From Rhizobiales bacterium CCH10-E5 (GTDB taxonomy: Bacteria; Pseudomonadota; Alphaproteobacteria; Rhizobiales; Beijerinckiaceae), in contig LSIG01000004.1 in NCBI GenBank assembly GCA_001556125.1, positions 76,534 through 140,533 of the forward strand: 64,000 bases of DNA, in the 5' to 3' direction. Within the stretch, counting starts at the first letter, position 1, and every line of letters begins with the position of its first letter. The notes beneath the pieces are model-generated. The model was not told the DNA's origin and ran no database searches. It was given only the letters and a program-made list of their open reading frames with translations. Below, in pieces: positions 8,253 to 18,448 of the stretch. Both the position numbers and the translations under genes were made by a program.

Positions 8253-9206
8253 TCAGTCGCCCTCGGCGATCTCCTCGGCCGGCCGGAAGGCGGAGGAGAC
8301 CGGCGCAACGCTGCCGGGAATGGCGGCGACGGCGGGCGTCGGCGCCGCCGGCCGGTCCGGTCCGGGACTCGGCTGCGGCGGGACCCGCGGCTGACGTTTC
8401 CACTGGCGCGTGCCGATGTCGAATTCGCCGGTGCGCCAGCCGACGAACTCGCCCTCGTTGCCGAAGAAGGCATTGCGGTCCACGTCGCCCTTGATGCCCG
8501 GCACGCGGCCCGTCGTCGTGAACTGCCAGAACTCCCAGGGCCGGTTGGCGTAACGCGTCTCGGGGAGGGCGGCGGTCGAGCGGATCCAGTAGGGATAGTC
8601 GTTGAACTGCCCCTCCAGCACATCCTTGTGGAAGGTGATGTCGGTGTAGATGATCGGCTTCTTGCCGGTGAGCTGTTCCAGCTCGGTCAGCATCAGCTGG
8701 ATCTTCTCCAGCGCGAGATTGCGGTCGATCTTCTTCGGGCAGCTTCGCGAATGCCCGTTCCACTCGACGTCGAGCACCGGCGGCAGGGCGTCGGGGTCGT
8801 TGGGAATGTGCTGCTTGAACCAGAGTGCCTGCTCATGGGCGGGCCGGCACCAGTAGACAAAGTGGTAGGCGCCGCGCGGGATGCCGGCGCGGCGCGCGCC
8901 CTCCCAGTTGCGCAGGAACATCGGGTCGATGTGGTCGCCGCCTTCCGTCGCCTTCATGAAGACGAAGCGCGTGCCGGCGCCCTTCACGGCCGTCCAGTCG
9001 ATGTCGCCCTGCCAGCGCGAGATGTCGATGCCCTGGATCGGATAGCGCAGCGCTTCCGCCACGCCGGGATGGGGGCGTGCATCGCCCTTGGCCGGATAGT
9101 GGCCCTCCATGGCGACGCAGCCGCCGAGCACGGCCAGCGCGGCGGCAACGAAGAGGGATGCGGGCGTGAAAGGGTTCATGCGGCGGACGGTCATGTGCCG
9201 CAACAT
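8253..9206 (-). CDS. GH25 lysozyme-like muramidase lipoprotein (copy 2)
   Basis: 317 residues, paralogue of the preceding gene. The GH25 motifs recur: GIDISRWQGDIDW, VFMKATEGG, RGAYHFVYW, VLDVEW with the catalytic acid pair, KPIIYTDITF and WQFTTTGRVPGIKGDVDRN. The N-terminus differs: the hydrophobic run ends in the lipobox VLGGC, so this copy should be a lipid-anchored protein while copy 1 has a cleavable signal. The C-terminus is a long Pro/Ala tail. Three starts are possible (9206, 9194, 9179); no ribosome site decides between them. Peptidoglycan cleavage is the family reaction; use in growth, export-machine insertion or release of muropeptides cannot be told apart. Confidence 0.9.
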   Translation of the reverse strand: MLRHMTVRRMNPFTPASLFVAAALAVLGGCVAMEGHYPAKGDARPHPGVAEALRYPIQGIDISRWQGDIDWTAVKGAGTRFVFMKATEGGDHIDPMFLRNWEGARRAGIPRGAYHFVYWCRPAHEQALWFKQHIPNDPDALPPVLDVEWNGHSRSCPKKIDRNLALEKIQLMLTELEQLTGKKPIIYTDITFHKDVLEGQFNDYPYWIRSTAALPETRYANRPWEFWQFTTTGRVPGIKGDVDRNAFFGNEGEFVGWRTGEFDIGTRQWKRQPRVPPQPSPGPDRPAAPTPAVAAIPGSVAPVSSAFRPAEEIAEGD

Positions 9207-9255
9207 TGAGGAGAAAGCTTGACGGGCCGTTTACGCTGATCTCGCCCGGGCGATT

Positions 9256-10662
9256 TCAGGCATGGGCGAGCCAGATCGCCGCGACGCCCAGGAAAGAAAA
9301 GAACCCGACCACGTCGGTCACGGTCGTGACGAAGGTGCCGGAGGCGACGGCGGGATCGATCCCGAAACGGTCGAGCAGTACGGGGATCGCGACCCCGGCC
9401 ATGGCGGCGGCGAGCAGATTGACGACCATGGCAATGGCAATGACGACGCCGAGCCCCTGGCTGCCGAACCACAGCGCCGCGACGAGCCCGGTGATCAGCG
9501 CGAAGCCGACGCCGTTGATCAGCCCGACGATCATCTCGCGCGTGACGAAGCGGCGCAGGTTCCAGCCGCCCAGCTCCTGCGTCGCCAGCGCCCTCACGGC
9601 CACCGTCATGGTCTGGGTCGCCGCGTTGCCGCCCTGGCTCGCCACGACGGGGGCTAGGATCGCGAGCGCCACGACCTGTGAGAGCTGCGCCTCGAACAGG
9701 CTCATCACTGCTGCGGCGAGGAAGGAGGTGAAGAGGTTGACGAAAAGCCAGCTGAACCGGCTGCGTGCGATCTCGCGCACCGGGTCAGACAGTTCCTCGT
9801 CCGCATTGACGCCGCCGAGCTGCTTGACGTCGTCGTCGGCCGCCTCCTCGATCACGTCGACGATGTCGTCGATGGTGACGACGCCGACCAGCCGCGAGGC
9901 TTCGTCGACCACCGGGACCGCGATCAGGTTGTAGCGCTGGAACAGCCGCGCCACGTCCTCGATGTCGTCAGTGGCCTTGACCGAGCGGCTGTCCTCGTCG
10001 ACCAGCGTTGCGATCTCGACCGGGCGCCGCGTCCGCAGCAGCCGATCAAGCGGCACCGAGCCGACGAAGTGGTGGGCGGGGTCGGCGACGAGGATTTCGA
10101 AGAAGCGCTCGGGCAGGTCGTCGGTCTGGCGCAGATGGTCGATGGTCTGGCCGACGGTCCAGAAGGCGGGCACGGCGAGGATCTCGCTCTGCATGCGCCG
10201 GCCTGCGCTACCTTCGGGATAATCCAGGCCCTGCTGCAGGACGATGCGCTCGGCGGGGGTGAGCCGGTCGAGAACCTCCTGCTTGTCGGCTTCGTCGAGG
10301 TCCTCGAGGATGTAGACGGCGTCGTCGGTGTCGAGATCGCGCACGCCCTCGGCCACCGTCTCGGGCGACAGTGTCTCGAGGATTTCCTCGCGGACCGAAT
10401 CGTCGACCTCGGTCAGCGCCGTGAAGTCGAAGTCGCGGCCCAGCAGCGAGATCAGCCGTGTGCGCTCCTCCGGGTCGAGCGCTTCCAGCAGCGCTCCCAG
10501 ATCGGCCTCGTGCATGTCGGCGACGACCGAGCGCAGCGTCGTCAAGTCCGACAGCAGCAGCGCCTGCGAGACCTGCTCGACCAGAGTTGCGTCGATCGCG
10601 CCGTCCTCGTCGCGGATCGGGCGCTCGGGGGAATCCGTCGCAGCGTTCTCGGTGTCCGTCAT
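9256..10662 (-). CDS. mgtE: Magnesium transporter MgtE
   Basis: 468 residues, the full MgtE plan. The N-terminal superhelical domain (about 35-150) contains LEALDPEERTRLISLL and the DLDTDDAVYILEDLD segment. A CBS pair follows at about 155-285 (VGSVPLDRLL..., VGVVTIDDIVDVI), then a five-helix membrane domain starting near residue 300. That domain carries LAPVVASQGGNAATQTMTV and the GIDPAVASGTFVTTVTDVVGF segment that forms the ion pore with a conserved Asp. MgtE is a magnesium-gated channel: cytoplasmic Mg binds the N and CBS domains and closes it. Single gene; a second Mg-type transporter (CorA/ZntB family) lies 3 kb away. Confidence 0.95.
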   Translation of the reverse strand: MTDTENAATDSPERPIRDEDGAIDATLVEQVSQALLLSDLTTLRSVVADMHEADLGALLEALDPEERTRLISLLGRDFDFTALTEVDDSVREEILETLSPETVAEGVRDLDTDDAVYILEDLDEADKQEVLDRLTPAERIVLQQGLDYPEGSAGRRMQSEILAVPAFWTVGQTIDHLRQTDDLPERFFEILVADPAHHFVGSVPLDRLLRTRRPVEIATLVDEDSRSVKATDDIEDVARLFQRYNLIAVPVVDEASRLVGVVTIDDIVDVIEEAADDDVKQLGGVNADEELSDPVREIARSRFSWLFVNLFTSFLAAAVMSLFEAQLSQVVALAILAPVVASQGGNAATQTMTVAVRALATQELGGWNLRRFVTREMIVGLINGVGFALITGLVAALWFGSQGLGVVIAIAMVVNLLAAAMAGVAIPVLLDRFGIDPAVASGTFVTTVTDVVGFFSFLGVAAIWLAHA

Positions 10663-10853
10663 GGGCCGCTCCGTGCTGCGAGAAAGGGAATCGGCGCGAC
10701 CAAGCTATGGAGCGGCGCGTGCCGCCCTTGTGTCAGCGGCCCGGCCTCGTTGCAATGCAACAGGGCGCGATTGCGGCGAAGGCGATGGGTTGGCCCGGAA
10801 ACGCGAACGGCGACCCTTTCGGATCGCCGTTCGCCGGGCTCTCGCCCTCAATT

Positions 10854-10938
10854 TGGTGCGGTCAAGAGGACTCGAACCTCCACGGGTCTCCCCGCTACCA
10901 CCTCAAGGTAGTGCGTCTACCAATTCCGCCATGACCGC
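10854..10938 (-). tRNA. tRNA-Leu (anticodon GAG)
   Basis: Read on the minus strand, an 85-base cloverleaf including an encoded 3' CCA (complement at 10854-10856). The acceptor stem GCGGTCA pairs with TGACCGC; the D arm carries AATTGGTAGACGC; the anticodon stem CTACC/GGTAG encloses the loop TTGAGGT giving GAG; a long type II variable arm (GGGGAGACCCGT region) is typical of leucine tRNA; the T arm reads GGAGG TTCGAGT CCTC. It decodes CUC and CUU. It sits alone between mgtE and the FliN-like gene. Confidence 0.95.
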
Positions 10939-11035
10939 GGCGTCGGAGCGTCCCGCCGTGGCGGTGAACTCCGGAGCGGCGCGGGTCTAGCAAATCGAAT
11001 CCGTCGCCACAAGGGCATTGCGCAGGAAAACGCGA

Positions 11036-11305
11036 TCAGGCTGCCGCGGCCACGGTTTCGAGGGTGTAGACGGTCGGCCGCTTCAGCATCTGGGTGATCT
11101 CGACCGAGATCCTCTGGCCGCTGACGACGACGATTCCCTTGGCGAAGGGGTGGTTGTTGGCGAGAATCTGGACCTCGTCGGTCTCGCTGGCGTTGAGCTC
11201 GATGATGGCGCCGCGGCCCATGCGCAGCAGCTTGTAGATCGGCATCCGCGCGGAACCCAGCACGACCGTCAGTTCGACGGGAACGAGATCGAGATCGGCC
11301 TTCAA
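11036..11305 (-). CDS. Stand-alone FliN/SpoA-domain flagellar switch-type protein
   Basis: 89 residues composed of one SpoA (FliN C-terminal) domain: VPVELTVVLGSARMPIYKLLRMGRG, then IIELNASETDEVQILANNHPFAKG, VVVSGQRISVEI. In flagella FliN forms the lower C-ring that receives CheY-P and export cargo. No other flagellar gene is in the window, so this may be a paralogue or an orphan copy. A longer frame begins with ATG at 11374, but a TTG at 11305 has GGAGG exactly six bases upstream, so I chose TTG. The coding sequence then begins LKADLDLVPVEL. It is divergent from lipB. Confidence 0.75.
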   Translation of the reverse strand: MKADLDLVPVELTVVLGSARMPIYKLLRMGRGAIIELNASETDEVQILANNHPFAKGIVVVSGQRISVEITQMLKRPTVYTLETVAAAA

Positions 11306-11311
11306 GTCCTG

Positions 11312-11316
11312 CCTCC
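11312..11316 (-). promoter_or_regulatory. Shine-Dalgarno GGAGG fixing a TTG start
   Basis: On the minus strand GGAGG is followed after six bases by TTG AAG GCC. This is the best-placed ribosome site near the FliN-like gene, and it argues against the upstream ATG at 11374, which would add 23 residues not resembling FliN. Confidence 0.65.
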
Positions 11317-11426
11317 GGAACCCTACTTCAAAATACGAACAACCAAACTTGCCTGTTGCTCCGGCAGGGAGCATGAGGCTCGCCGCCGCTTCCGTCCGAA
11401 GTTGGTCGCAACAGGGTTAATGCGCA

Positions 11427-12167
11427 GTGAAGACGCGCGAGGCGCTCTCCGAATTGTTCCGGCCTGCCGCCGGCTCGCCGCCGGTCGAATGGGTCGTGGC
11501 CGATGGGCTCGTCGGCTATGACGAGGCGGTGGCCGAGATGGAGCACCGGGCCGGGCTGATCGCCGACGGGCTCGCTCCCGAACGGGTCTGGCTGGTGGAG
11601 CATCCGCCGCTCTATACCGCCGGCACCTCGGCGAAGGACGAGGATCTGATCGCGCCTGAGCGATTCCCGGTGCATCGCAGCGGGCGCGGCGGCCAATACA
11701 CCTATCATGGCCCCGGCCAGCGCGTGGCCTATGTCATGCTCGACCTGAAGCGGCGCGAGCCGGATCTCCGCCGCTTCGTCGCGGCGCTGGAAGCCTGGCT
11801 GATCGACACCCTCGACGCCTTCAATGTGCGCGGGGAGCGGCGGGAGGATCGGGTCGGCGTCTGGGTCCGGCGGCCGGAGAAGGCCCCCGACGCGGAAGAC
11901 AAGATCGCTGCCATCGGGATCCGCGTGCGGCGCTGGGTCTCGTTTCACGGCATCTCGCTCAATGTCGAGCCGGACCTCTCCCATTTCGACGGGATCGTGC
12001 CCTGCGGCGTCAGCCGGCACGGCGTCACCTCGCTGGTCGATCTCGGCCTGCCCCTGGTCATGGCCGATGTCGACTTGGCGCTGCGGTCCGCGTTCGAGCA
12101 GATCTTCGGCGAGACCGTCGCGGTGGCGTCCGCGCCAGCCGCCGGCGTCAGGGCAGAAAATTCTTGA
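11427..12167 (+). CDS. lipB: Octanoyltransferase (lipoyl synthesis)
   Basis: 246 residues. LipB moves octanoate from octanoyl-ACP to the lipoyl domains of 2-oxoacid dehydrogenases and the glycine cleavage H protein. Visible motifs: [17 protein letters not shown], the substrate loop [33 protein letters not shown] with the conserved Lys, [18 protein letters not shown] with the acyl-accepting Cys, and VTSL. The length fits the family. It is transcribed divergently from the FliN-like gene and its last 20 bases overlap the end of the facing DUF2272 gene. Confidence 0.95.
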   Translation: MKTREALSELFRPAAGSPPVEWVVADGLVGYDEAVAEMEHRAGLIADGLAPERVWLVEHPPLYTAGTSAKDEDLIAPERFPVHRSGRGGQYTYHGPGQRVAYVMLDLKRREPDLRRFVAALEAWLIDTLDAFNVRGERREDRVGVWVRRPEKAPDAEDKIAAIGIRVRRWVSFHGISLNVEPDLSHFDGIVPCGVSRHGVTSLVDLGLPLVMADVDLALRSAFEQIFGETVAVASAPAAGVRAENS

Positions 12168-12729
12168 TCACGACGAAAACCTCCTGCGTCTTCGACTTGT
12201 TCAGCAGCTTGCCGCCCGAATGGGTGAAGATCTTGCGGGCCACTTCGCCCGGTGGCGATCCGACATTGCCGCCGATGGCTTCGACCGTCTTTCCGGATAC
12301 GGACACGACGACATCAGAGTGGCTGAAATAGTCGGAATGCGTCATCGCCCAGTCGTAGTCGATCGGGGGCTTGCCCGAGCGGTTCATGCCGATGATGTCG
12401 CCGGGTTCGATCGTCACCTCCGACAGGCGAAAGCCCCAGAAGGCGGAGGCCTTCTTGATCACCTTGTCGTTGATGGTGCGGTAAAAGTAGACGGAGTGCT
12501 GGGCGCTGTAGGGGAATGTGCTGTTCGCACCGGCCAGATTGACCATGAAGGACACGAAGGCGGCCGACCACGGAACCTCATGGTCGCTGCCGTCGAGGTC
12601 CGGCCGCTTGAGAAAATCCCAGTAGAGGCCAATCCGCTCCTTCAAGGGCGATACGTGCTCCGCAATTCCGCCATAGGCGGCGAGTTCGTCCTGCGCCTTG
12701 ATGACCAACTTGTTGCTGAACCCACCCAT
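12148..12729 (-). CDS. DUF2272 domain protein
   Basis: 193 residues resembling DUF2272, a family with an NlpC/P60- or CHAP-like look: [16 protein letters not shown] near residue 55 contains the conserved Trp-Ser-Ala-Ala-Phe-Val, and [16 protein letters not shown] and GGNVGS further on supply the His- and Gly-rich segments. No signal peptide is visible. Ribosome site AGGGGG lies six bases before the ATG. Base composition is lower in G+C than the flanking genes and the upstream region is AT-rich with a promoter-like pair. The 3' end overlaps lipB. Whether it cleaves peptidoglycan peptides is not established. Confidence 0.75.
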   Translation of the reverse strand: MGGFSNKLVIKAQDELAAYGGIAEHVSPLKERIGLYWDFLKRPDLDGSDHEVPWSAAFVSFMVNLAGANSTFPYSAQHSVYFYRTINDKVIKKASAFWGFRLSEVTIEPGDIIGMNRSGKPPIDYDWAMTHSDYFSHSDVVVSVSGKTVEAIGGNVGSPPGEVARKIFTHSGGKLLNKSKTQEVFVVIKNFLP

Positions 12730-12791
12730 GACAGCCCCCTTTGCGTCAACCGTGAACTGCTACCCAGAAAATGTTATCTGAGGTATATACA

Positions 12792-12818
12792 ACTATAGGT
12801 AGTATTTTGGCCTGTCAA
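12792..12818 (-). promoter_or_regulatory. Candidate housekeeping promoter for the DUF2272 gene
   Basis: On the minus strand TTGACA (12813-12818) is followed after 15 bases by TATAGT (12792-12797), five of six matches to TATAAT. It lies about 63 bases upstream of the start codon in one of the most AT-rich stretches of the window. The spacer is shorter than the usual 17, so the call is tentative. Confidence 0.45.
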
Positions 12819-13002
12819 TTTCGGAGAGCTGCGCTGACAGCCGCCTGCGTCGCGCAGGGTCGAAGTCCGGTTGGTCGTTGGCAGTCAAGGATCGGCCGTC
12901 CGGGGGATTTTGCCTGAGTCCCTGTGAGCATCCCGGCGGTTGGCCTTTGCAGCCGTCCGGGCCATAACCCGGCGAGGATGTCTTCGCCTGGGAGAGCGTG
13001 CC

Positions 13003-14610
<1,608 letters not shown>

Positions 14611-14687
14611 GCCGCCGGCGGGCTTGTGACCCAAGCCGCGGCGGGGGGCGTAGATGCGTCATCGCCCCTCGCACGAGGCTGCAGCCC

Positions 14688-15305
14688 ATGTCCCTCATCG
14701 CCCGGTTCAACGACGCCATGGCCGCGCTCAAGGCCTATGCGCACCATCCTGATCCGCGTGTCGCCACCGCGAATTTCTTCGCGCTGCTCGTCGCCTCGAA
14801 CCAGCCCTTCTATCCGCTCTATGTCTACTGGACGGTCGGACCCGAGATCGGGCCGACGGCCTGGACCTTCCTCTCGACGCCGTTCTTCCTCGCCGTGCCG
14901 GCGCTGTCGCGCTGGAACACGCTGGTCGGGCGGGCGATGCTGCCTGTTGCGGGCATCGCCAACACGCTGCTCTCGGCCAAGGTCTTCGGCGTGGCTTCGG
15001 GCGTCGAGATCTTCCTCGTGCCCTGCGCGGTGCTGGCGCTGCTGATCTTCCGTCCGCATGAGCGCTGGATCGCGGCGTTCCCGCTCGCCGGTGTTTGCTT
15101 CCTCGCCTATTTCGTCCTGCACGGCGCCTATGGCGCGCCGTTTCATCTCTACAGCGAGGCGCAATACGCCGCCCTGCTGCGGCTCAACATGATGAGCGCG
15201 GGAGGGTTGACCGCCTTCACCGCGCTCTCCTTTTCGACCCTGCTGGCGGAGGCCGAAGCGGCCGGCTCAGGCAAAGCGGCGGGCGGCGGCATAGCCCGCG
15301 ACTGA
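14688..15305 (+). CDS. Membrane protein of unknown function
   Basis: 205 residues with about five or six hydrophobic segments: roughly 28-48 (NFFALLVASNQPFYPLYVYW), 58-74, 82-100, 104-120, 128-146 and 168-188. No motif I can assign. Positively charged or Pro-rich connectors (RPHERW, HHPDPR) lie between them. It begins 78 bases after mccB on the same strand and could be in its transcript. Its last 39 bases overlap the 3' end of the convergent DUF2177 gene. Starts at ATG 14688; the upstream frame to 14607 would overlap mccB and has no ribosome site. Confidence 0.65.
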   Translation: MSLIARFNDAMAALKAYAHHPDPRVATANFFALLVASNQPFYPLYVYWTVGPEIGPTAWTFLSTPFFLAVPALSRWNTLVGRAMLPVAGIANTLLSAKVFGVASGVEIFLVPCAVLALLIFRPHERWIAAFPLAGVCFLAYFVLHGAYGAPFHLYSEAQYAALLRLNMMSAGGLTAFTALSFSTLLAEAEAAGSGKAAGGGIARD

Positions 15306-15668
15306 GGCGCTCGCCGTCAGCAGCGTGCCCCAGATCATGTCGGCGACGGTGATGATGGCCGGCCAGTCGCGCAGCGTGGCGTGGTTGGTCAGGTCATAGG
15401 TGCCGTAGGCGACGAAACCGAGCGCGGCGCCGTGGAGCGCGGCGGTGGCGAGGCGGCCGTTGGCGAGGGCCGGCCGGATGGCGAAGAAAACGATGCCGCC
15501 GATATAGATCACGTAGAACAGGACTGCCGGTGCGAGCCGGAAGCTCGGCGCCAGCAGATCACCCAGCAGCGGGCGATACATCAGATTGGCCATGGTCGAG
15601 AGCCAGACCGCGTCGATCGCGAGAAAGGCGAGGGCGGCGGCTCCATAGGCCGTCAGAAGGATTTTCAA
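15267..15668 (-). CDS. DUF2177 family membrane protein
   Basis: 133 residues, four hydrophobic segments. The family signature is visible: an N-terminal FLAIDAVWLS, MYRPLLGDLLAP, the glycine-rich FYVIYIGGIVFFAI, and FGFVAYGTYDLTNHATLRDWP-like GFVAYGTYDLTNHATLRDW near residue 90, then IITVADMIWGTLL. DUF2177 proteins are small inner-membrane proteins of unknown role, often stress- or pigment-associated by neighbourhood. It overlaps the end of the facing membrane-protein gene by 39 bases. The gap to the next gene (15797) is 128 bp. Confidence 0.85.
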   Translation of the reverse strand: MKILLTAYGAAALAFLAIDAVWLSTMANLMYRPLLGDLLAPSFRLAPAVLFYVIYIGGIVFFAIRPALANGRLATAALHGAALGFVAYGTYDLTNHATLRDWPAIITVADMIWGTLLTASASVAGYAAARRFA

Positions 15669-15796
15669 AGCGATTCTCCGGGTTGCTGTCGGAGGGTTAC
15701 GCCACCAGATGCTGCGGAGATCACATTGCGCGTGATCGTGAAACCGGTCGACGGCGCACCGCGTATCCCGATCACGAAACGATTGGAGAGGAAGCC

Positions 15797-16174
15797 ATGA
15801 TGCTGAAGTCCACGCTGATCACCTTGGGCCTGTCCATTGTCCCGGCTCTGCCGGTCCTGGCCAACAGCCCCGATCCGAGTGGCGTCTGGCTGCGCGACGA
15901 CGGCAACGCACGCGTCCGGATCGCACCCTGCGGCAGCAACATCTGCGCGACCAATGTCTGGGTCAAGGATACGAGCGGCGGCGAAGAGGTCGGTGATCGT
16001 CTGGTGCTGACGCTCAAGCCAGCCGGTGCCGACAGCCTCAAGGGCGAGGCCTTCGATCCCAAGCGCAACCGAAGCTACGCGATGACGCTGACCGTCAAGC
16101 CCGACGGTCTTTCGACCCGCGGCTGCATCATCGGGGTGCTGTGCAAGACCGTGAACTGGACGCCGGCCGAGTAG
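15797..16174 (+). CDS. DUF2147 family periplasmic protein
   Basis: 125 residues: signal peptide (residues 1-22, STLITLGLSIVPALPVLA), then a beta-rich DUF2147 domain with the opening SPDPSGVWLRDDGNARVRI, a disulfide-ready CGSNICATNVWV, EAFDPKRNRSYAMTL, and LSTRGCIIGVLCKTVNW at the end. Such proteins are periplasmic and of unknown function, sometimes envelope-stress induced. Strong ribosome site GGAGAGGAAG before ATG ATG at 15797/15800; either Met could be used. A hairpin lies 56 bases after the stop. Confidence 0.85.
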   Translation: MMLKSTLITLGLSIVPALPVLANSPDPSGVWLRDDGNARVRIAPCGSNICATNVWVKDTSGGEEVGDRLVLTLKPAGADSLKGEAFDPKRNRSYAMTLTVKPDGLSTRGCIIGVLCKTVNWTPAE

Positions 16175-16229
16175 CGCCACGCGAGGGGACGAGGCGAGCG
16201 ACCCCACCCGCCTCGGACGCATTGTTACA

Positions 16230-16266
16230 GCATGGGGCGGGAGCCTGAGCGGCTCCTGCCCCATGC
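16230..16266 (+). terminator. Long hairpin after the DUF2147 gene
   Basis: Arms 16230-16245 and 16251-16266 pair over 16 positions with one wobble and a five-base loop. A clear T tract does not follow, so it may be a weak or Rho-assisted terminator, or a transcript-stabilising hairpin upstream of the GGDEF/EAL gene. Confidence 0.5.
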
Positions 16267-16302
16267 GCGGACTGTTTACGTTTGGATACCGATTTGTCTT
16301 GT

Positions 16303-18315
16303 ATGAGTGACACTCACATTGTGAGTCCCTCAAGCTGGACGAGCCGGTTGACCACGCATCCCACTCCGCCCTTGCGCCAGTCGGGTCAGGTTGCCGCCGC
16401 ACTGGTCCCGATCGTTCGGCGCAATTATCTCCCCGCGCTCTTCGTCAATTACGTCGCATCCACGGCGGTCTCGGTTCTTGCGGCCGCCGCTGGGGTGACC
16501 TGGGTCTGGTGGTGGTTTGGCCTCGTCACGCTGGTTTCTCTCGTGCGCATTGCCGGCCATAGGGCCATGGGGGCTGCGATGGCGCGGGGGCAGGGGCCGA
16601 CGCCGGAACGCGAAATCTTCATCGCCGGCCTGGGCAAGCTGGCCGCGGCCGTGAGCTGGGCCGTCCTCGCCTGGCTGCTGCTGGGCGTGGCCGACCCGCT
16701 GGTGAAATTCGCGACGAGCATCGTTCTGGCCGGCATGGCCGCGGGTGCGATCGGCATTCTCTCGCCCTTCGGAATCGTCGGTCCGCTCTACATCGCGACG
16801 CTCATGGTTCCCGGCGCCATCCGGCTGATACTGGAAAGCGGTCCCGATTCGGTGATCGGCCTGCTGGGATTCGTCTTTTGCGGCGTGATGATCGCCGGCC
16901 ACAGGGCCAACCGCATCCTGCTGCTGCAGTCCGTGCAACTTGGTCAGCGCAACAGCGAGCTGATGGCCGAAATCCTCGACGCCAACCAGACGCTGGAGAA
17001 CAAGGTCCGCGAGCGCACCGAGACGCTTGAGCACCAGGCGTCGCACGACCTGCTGACCGGCCTCTTGAACCGCCGGGGCCTGTCCGAGCAATTCGACAAG
17101 GCGATCACCGGCGCAGCCACGGCATGCGTCTATTTCCTCGACCTCAACCGCTTCAAGCGCATCAACGACACGCTGGGTCATGACGCCGGCGACTATGTCC
17201 TGCGCGAGATCGCGTTGCGGCTGATGACCAGACTGCCGGCCAACGCCCTGATCGCCCGCTGGGGCGGTGACGAACTGGTGGTGGTGACGCCCGGCTCCGC
17301 CGAGGGCGGCACCTCGTCCTTCGTCATGGAGAATCTGTTCGCAACGCCTTACGTTTTCTACGGCCAGACGCTCGATATCGGGGCCAGTATCGGCGTCGCG
17401 CGCTATCCCGAGGACGGGCAAGGGCTGGAGGAACTGATCTGGGCCGCCGATCTCGCGGCCACCCAAGCCAAGCGCCAGAACGCAACGGTACCGCTGAACT
17501 ACGACCATTCGCTTGCGGTCGCGCTGCAGCGGCGGGAGCGTATCGCCGACGACATTCCTGCGGGGCTGAAGCAGGATGAATTCTGGCTCGCCTTCCAGCC
17601 GATCCTCGCGGCGGCCACGGGCGATCTGCACGGCTTCGAGGCTCTGCTGCGCTGGACCCACCCGACGCTCGGCACGCTATCCCCCGATGAATTCATCCCA
17701 ATCGCCGAGGAGAGCAACCAGATTGCCATGGTCGGCGCCTGGGTACTGGATCGGGCCTGTGCGGCAGCGGCGCGCTGGCAGCGCGGCGGCGTGCGCGCTG
17801 CGGTGGCCGTGAATTGTTCGGTGCGGCAGCTCTCGCAGCCGGAGTTCGTCGATATCGTGCGTGGCGCGCTCACCCGGCACCAGCTTGGAGCCCATTGGCT
17901 GCATCTCGAGGTCACGGAATCGGTCTTTATGCCGGCCGACGACGCGCAGACGCTGGCGGTTCTGACGCAGCTCGACGAGCTCGGCATCTGCCTCGCAGTC
18001 GATGATTTCGGCACGGGCTATTCCTCGCTGGCGCGGCTGCGCGATTTCCCGATGCGCCAGATCAAGATCGACAAGTCCTTCATCGCCGATATCGACGGGC
18101 GGTCGCGCTCGGTGATCGAGGGCGCGGCGCTGATCGCGCGCCGGTTCGACCTGCAGATCGTCGCCGAGGGCGTCGAGACCGAGGCGCAGGCCACGGCGCT
18201 GCTCTCGCTCGGTATCGATTCCTTCCAGGGCTATCTGGTCGGCCGCCCGGTCGCCCAGCCGCAGACGGCGGTGAACTGCCCCTGGCTCGGCGCCAACGCG
18301 GCCGTGGCGGGCTGA
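16303..18315 (+). CDS. Membrane GGDEF/EAL cyclic-di-GMP protein
   Basis: 670 residues. N-terminal membrane region (about 40-200) with roughly six hydrophobic segments, a short coiled linker ([19 protein letters not shown]), then GGDEF (about 230-395) and EAL (about 415-660). The GGDEF catalytic loop reads RWGGDELV, so the fifth position is Leu instead of Phe; [12 protein letters not shown] and [20 protein letters not shown] are intact. EAL looks complete: [46 protein letters not shown] and QGYLVGRPV. Synthesis, hydrolysis or both of cyclic-di-GMP are possible. No ribosome site decides among TTG 16282, ATG 16303 and GTG 16321; a short perfect palindrome overlaps this start region. Confidence 0.88.
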   Translation: MSDTHIVSPSSWTSRLTTHPTPPLRQSGQVAAALVPIVRRNYLPALFVNYVASTAVSVLAAAAGVTWVWWWFGLVTLVSLVRIAGHRAMGAAMARGQGPTPEREIFIAGLGKLAAAVSWAVLAWLLLGVADPLVKFATSIVLAGMAAGAIGILSPFGIVGPLYIATLMVPGAIRLILESGPDSVIGLLGFVFCGVMIAGHRANRILLLQSVQLGQRNSELMAEILDANQTLENKVRERTETLEHQASHDLLTGLLNRRGLSEQFDKAITGAATACVYFLDLNRFKRINDTLGHDAGDYVLREIALRLMTRLPANALIARWGGDELVVVTPGSAEGGTSSFVMENLFATPYVFYGQTLDIGASIGVARYPEDGQGLEELIWAADLAATQAKRQNATVPLNYDHSLAVALQRRERIADDIPAGLKQDEFWLAFQPILAAATGDLHGFEALLRWTHPTLGTLSPDEFIPIAEESNQIAMVGAWVLDRACAAAARWQRGGVRAAVAVNCSVRQLSQPEFVDIVRGALTRHQLGAHWLHLEVTESVFMPADDAQTLAVLTQLDELGICLAVDDFGTGYSSLARLRDFPMRQIKIDKSFIADIDGRSRSVIEGAALIARRFDLQIVAEGVETEAQATALLSLGIDSFQGYLVGRPVAQPQTAVNCPWLGANAAVAG

Positions 18316-18448
18316 GCAGGGGCCGCACCCCCGTATCGGCGGGCGAGGGTGCCTGCGCGAAACGCTGTTCCCTGCATGCAGCACGCTGCTATGGTCGGCT
18401 CCACCGGATTTGAAACGGTTGAACCAGCAAGAAACCAGAGGATACGCC

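Noticed and set aside
7193..9206. GH25 pair as prophage endolysins
   Set aside because: Both have Sec signals or a lipobox, and no holin, terminase, capsid or integrase gene is near.
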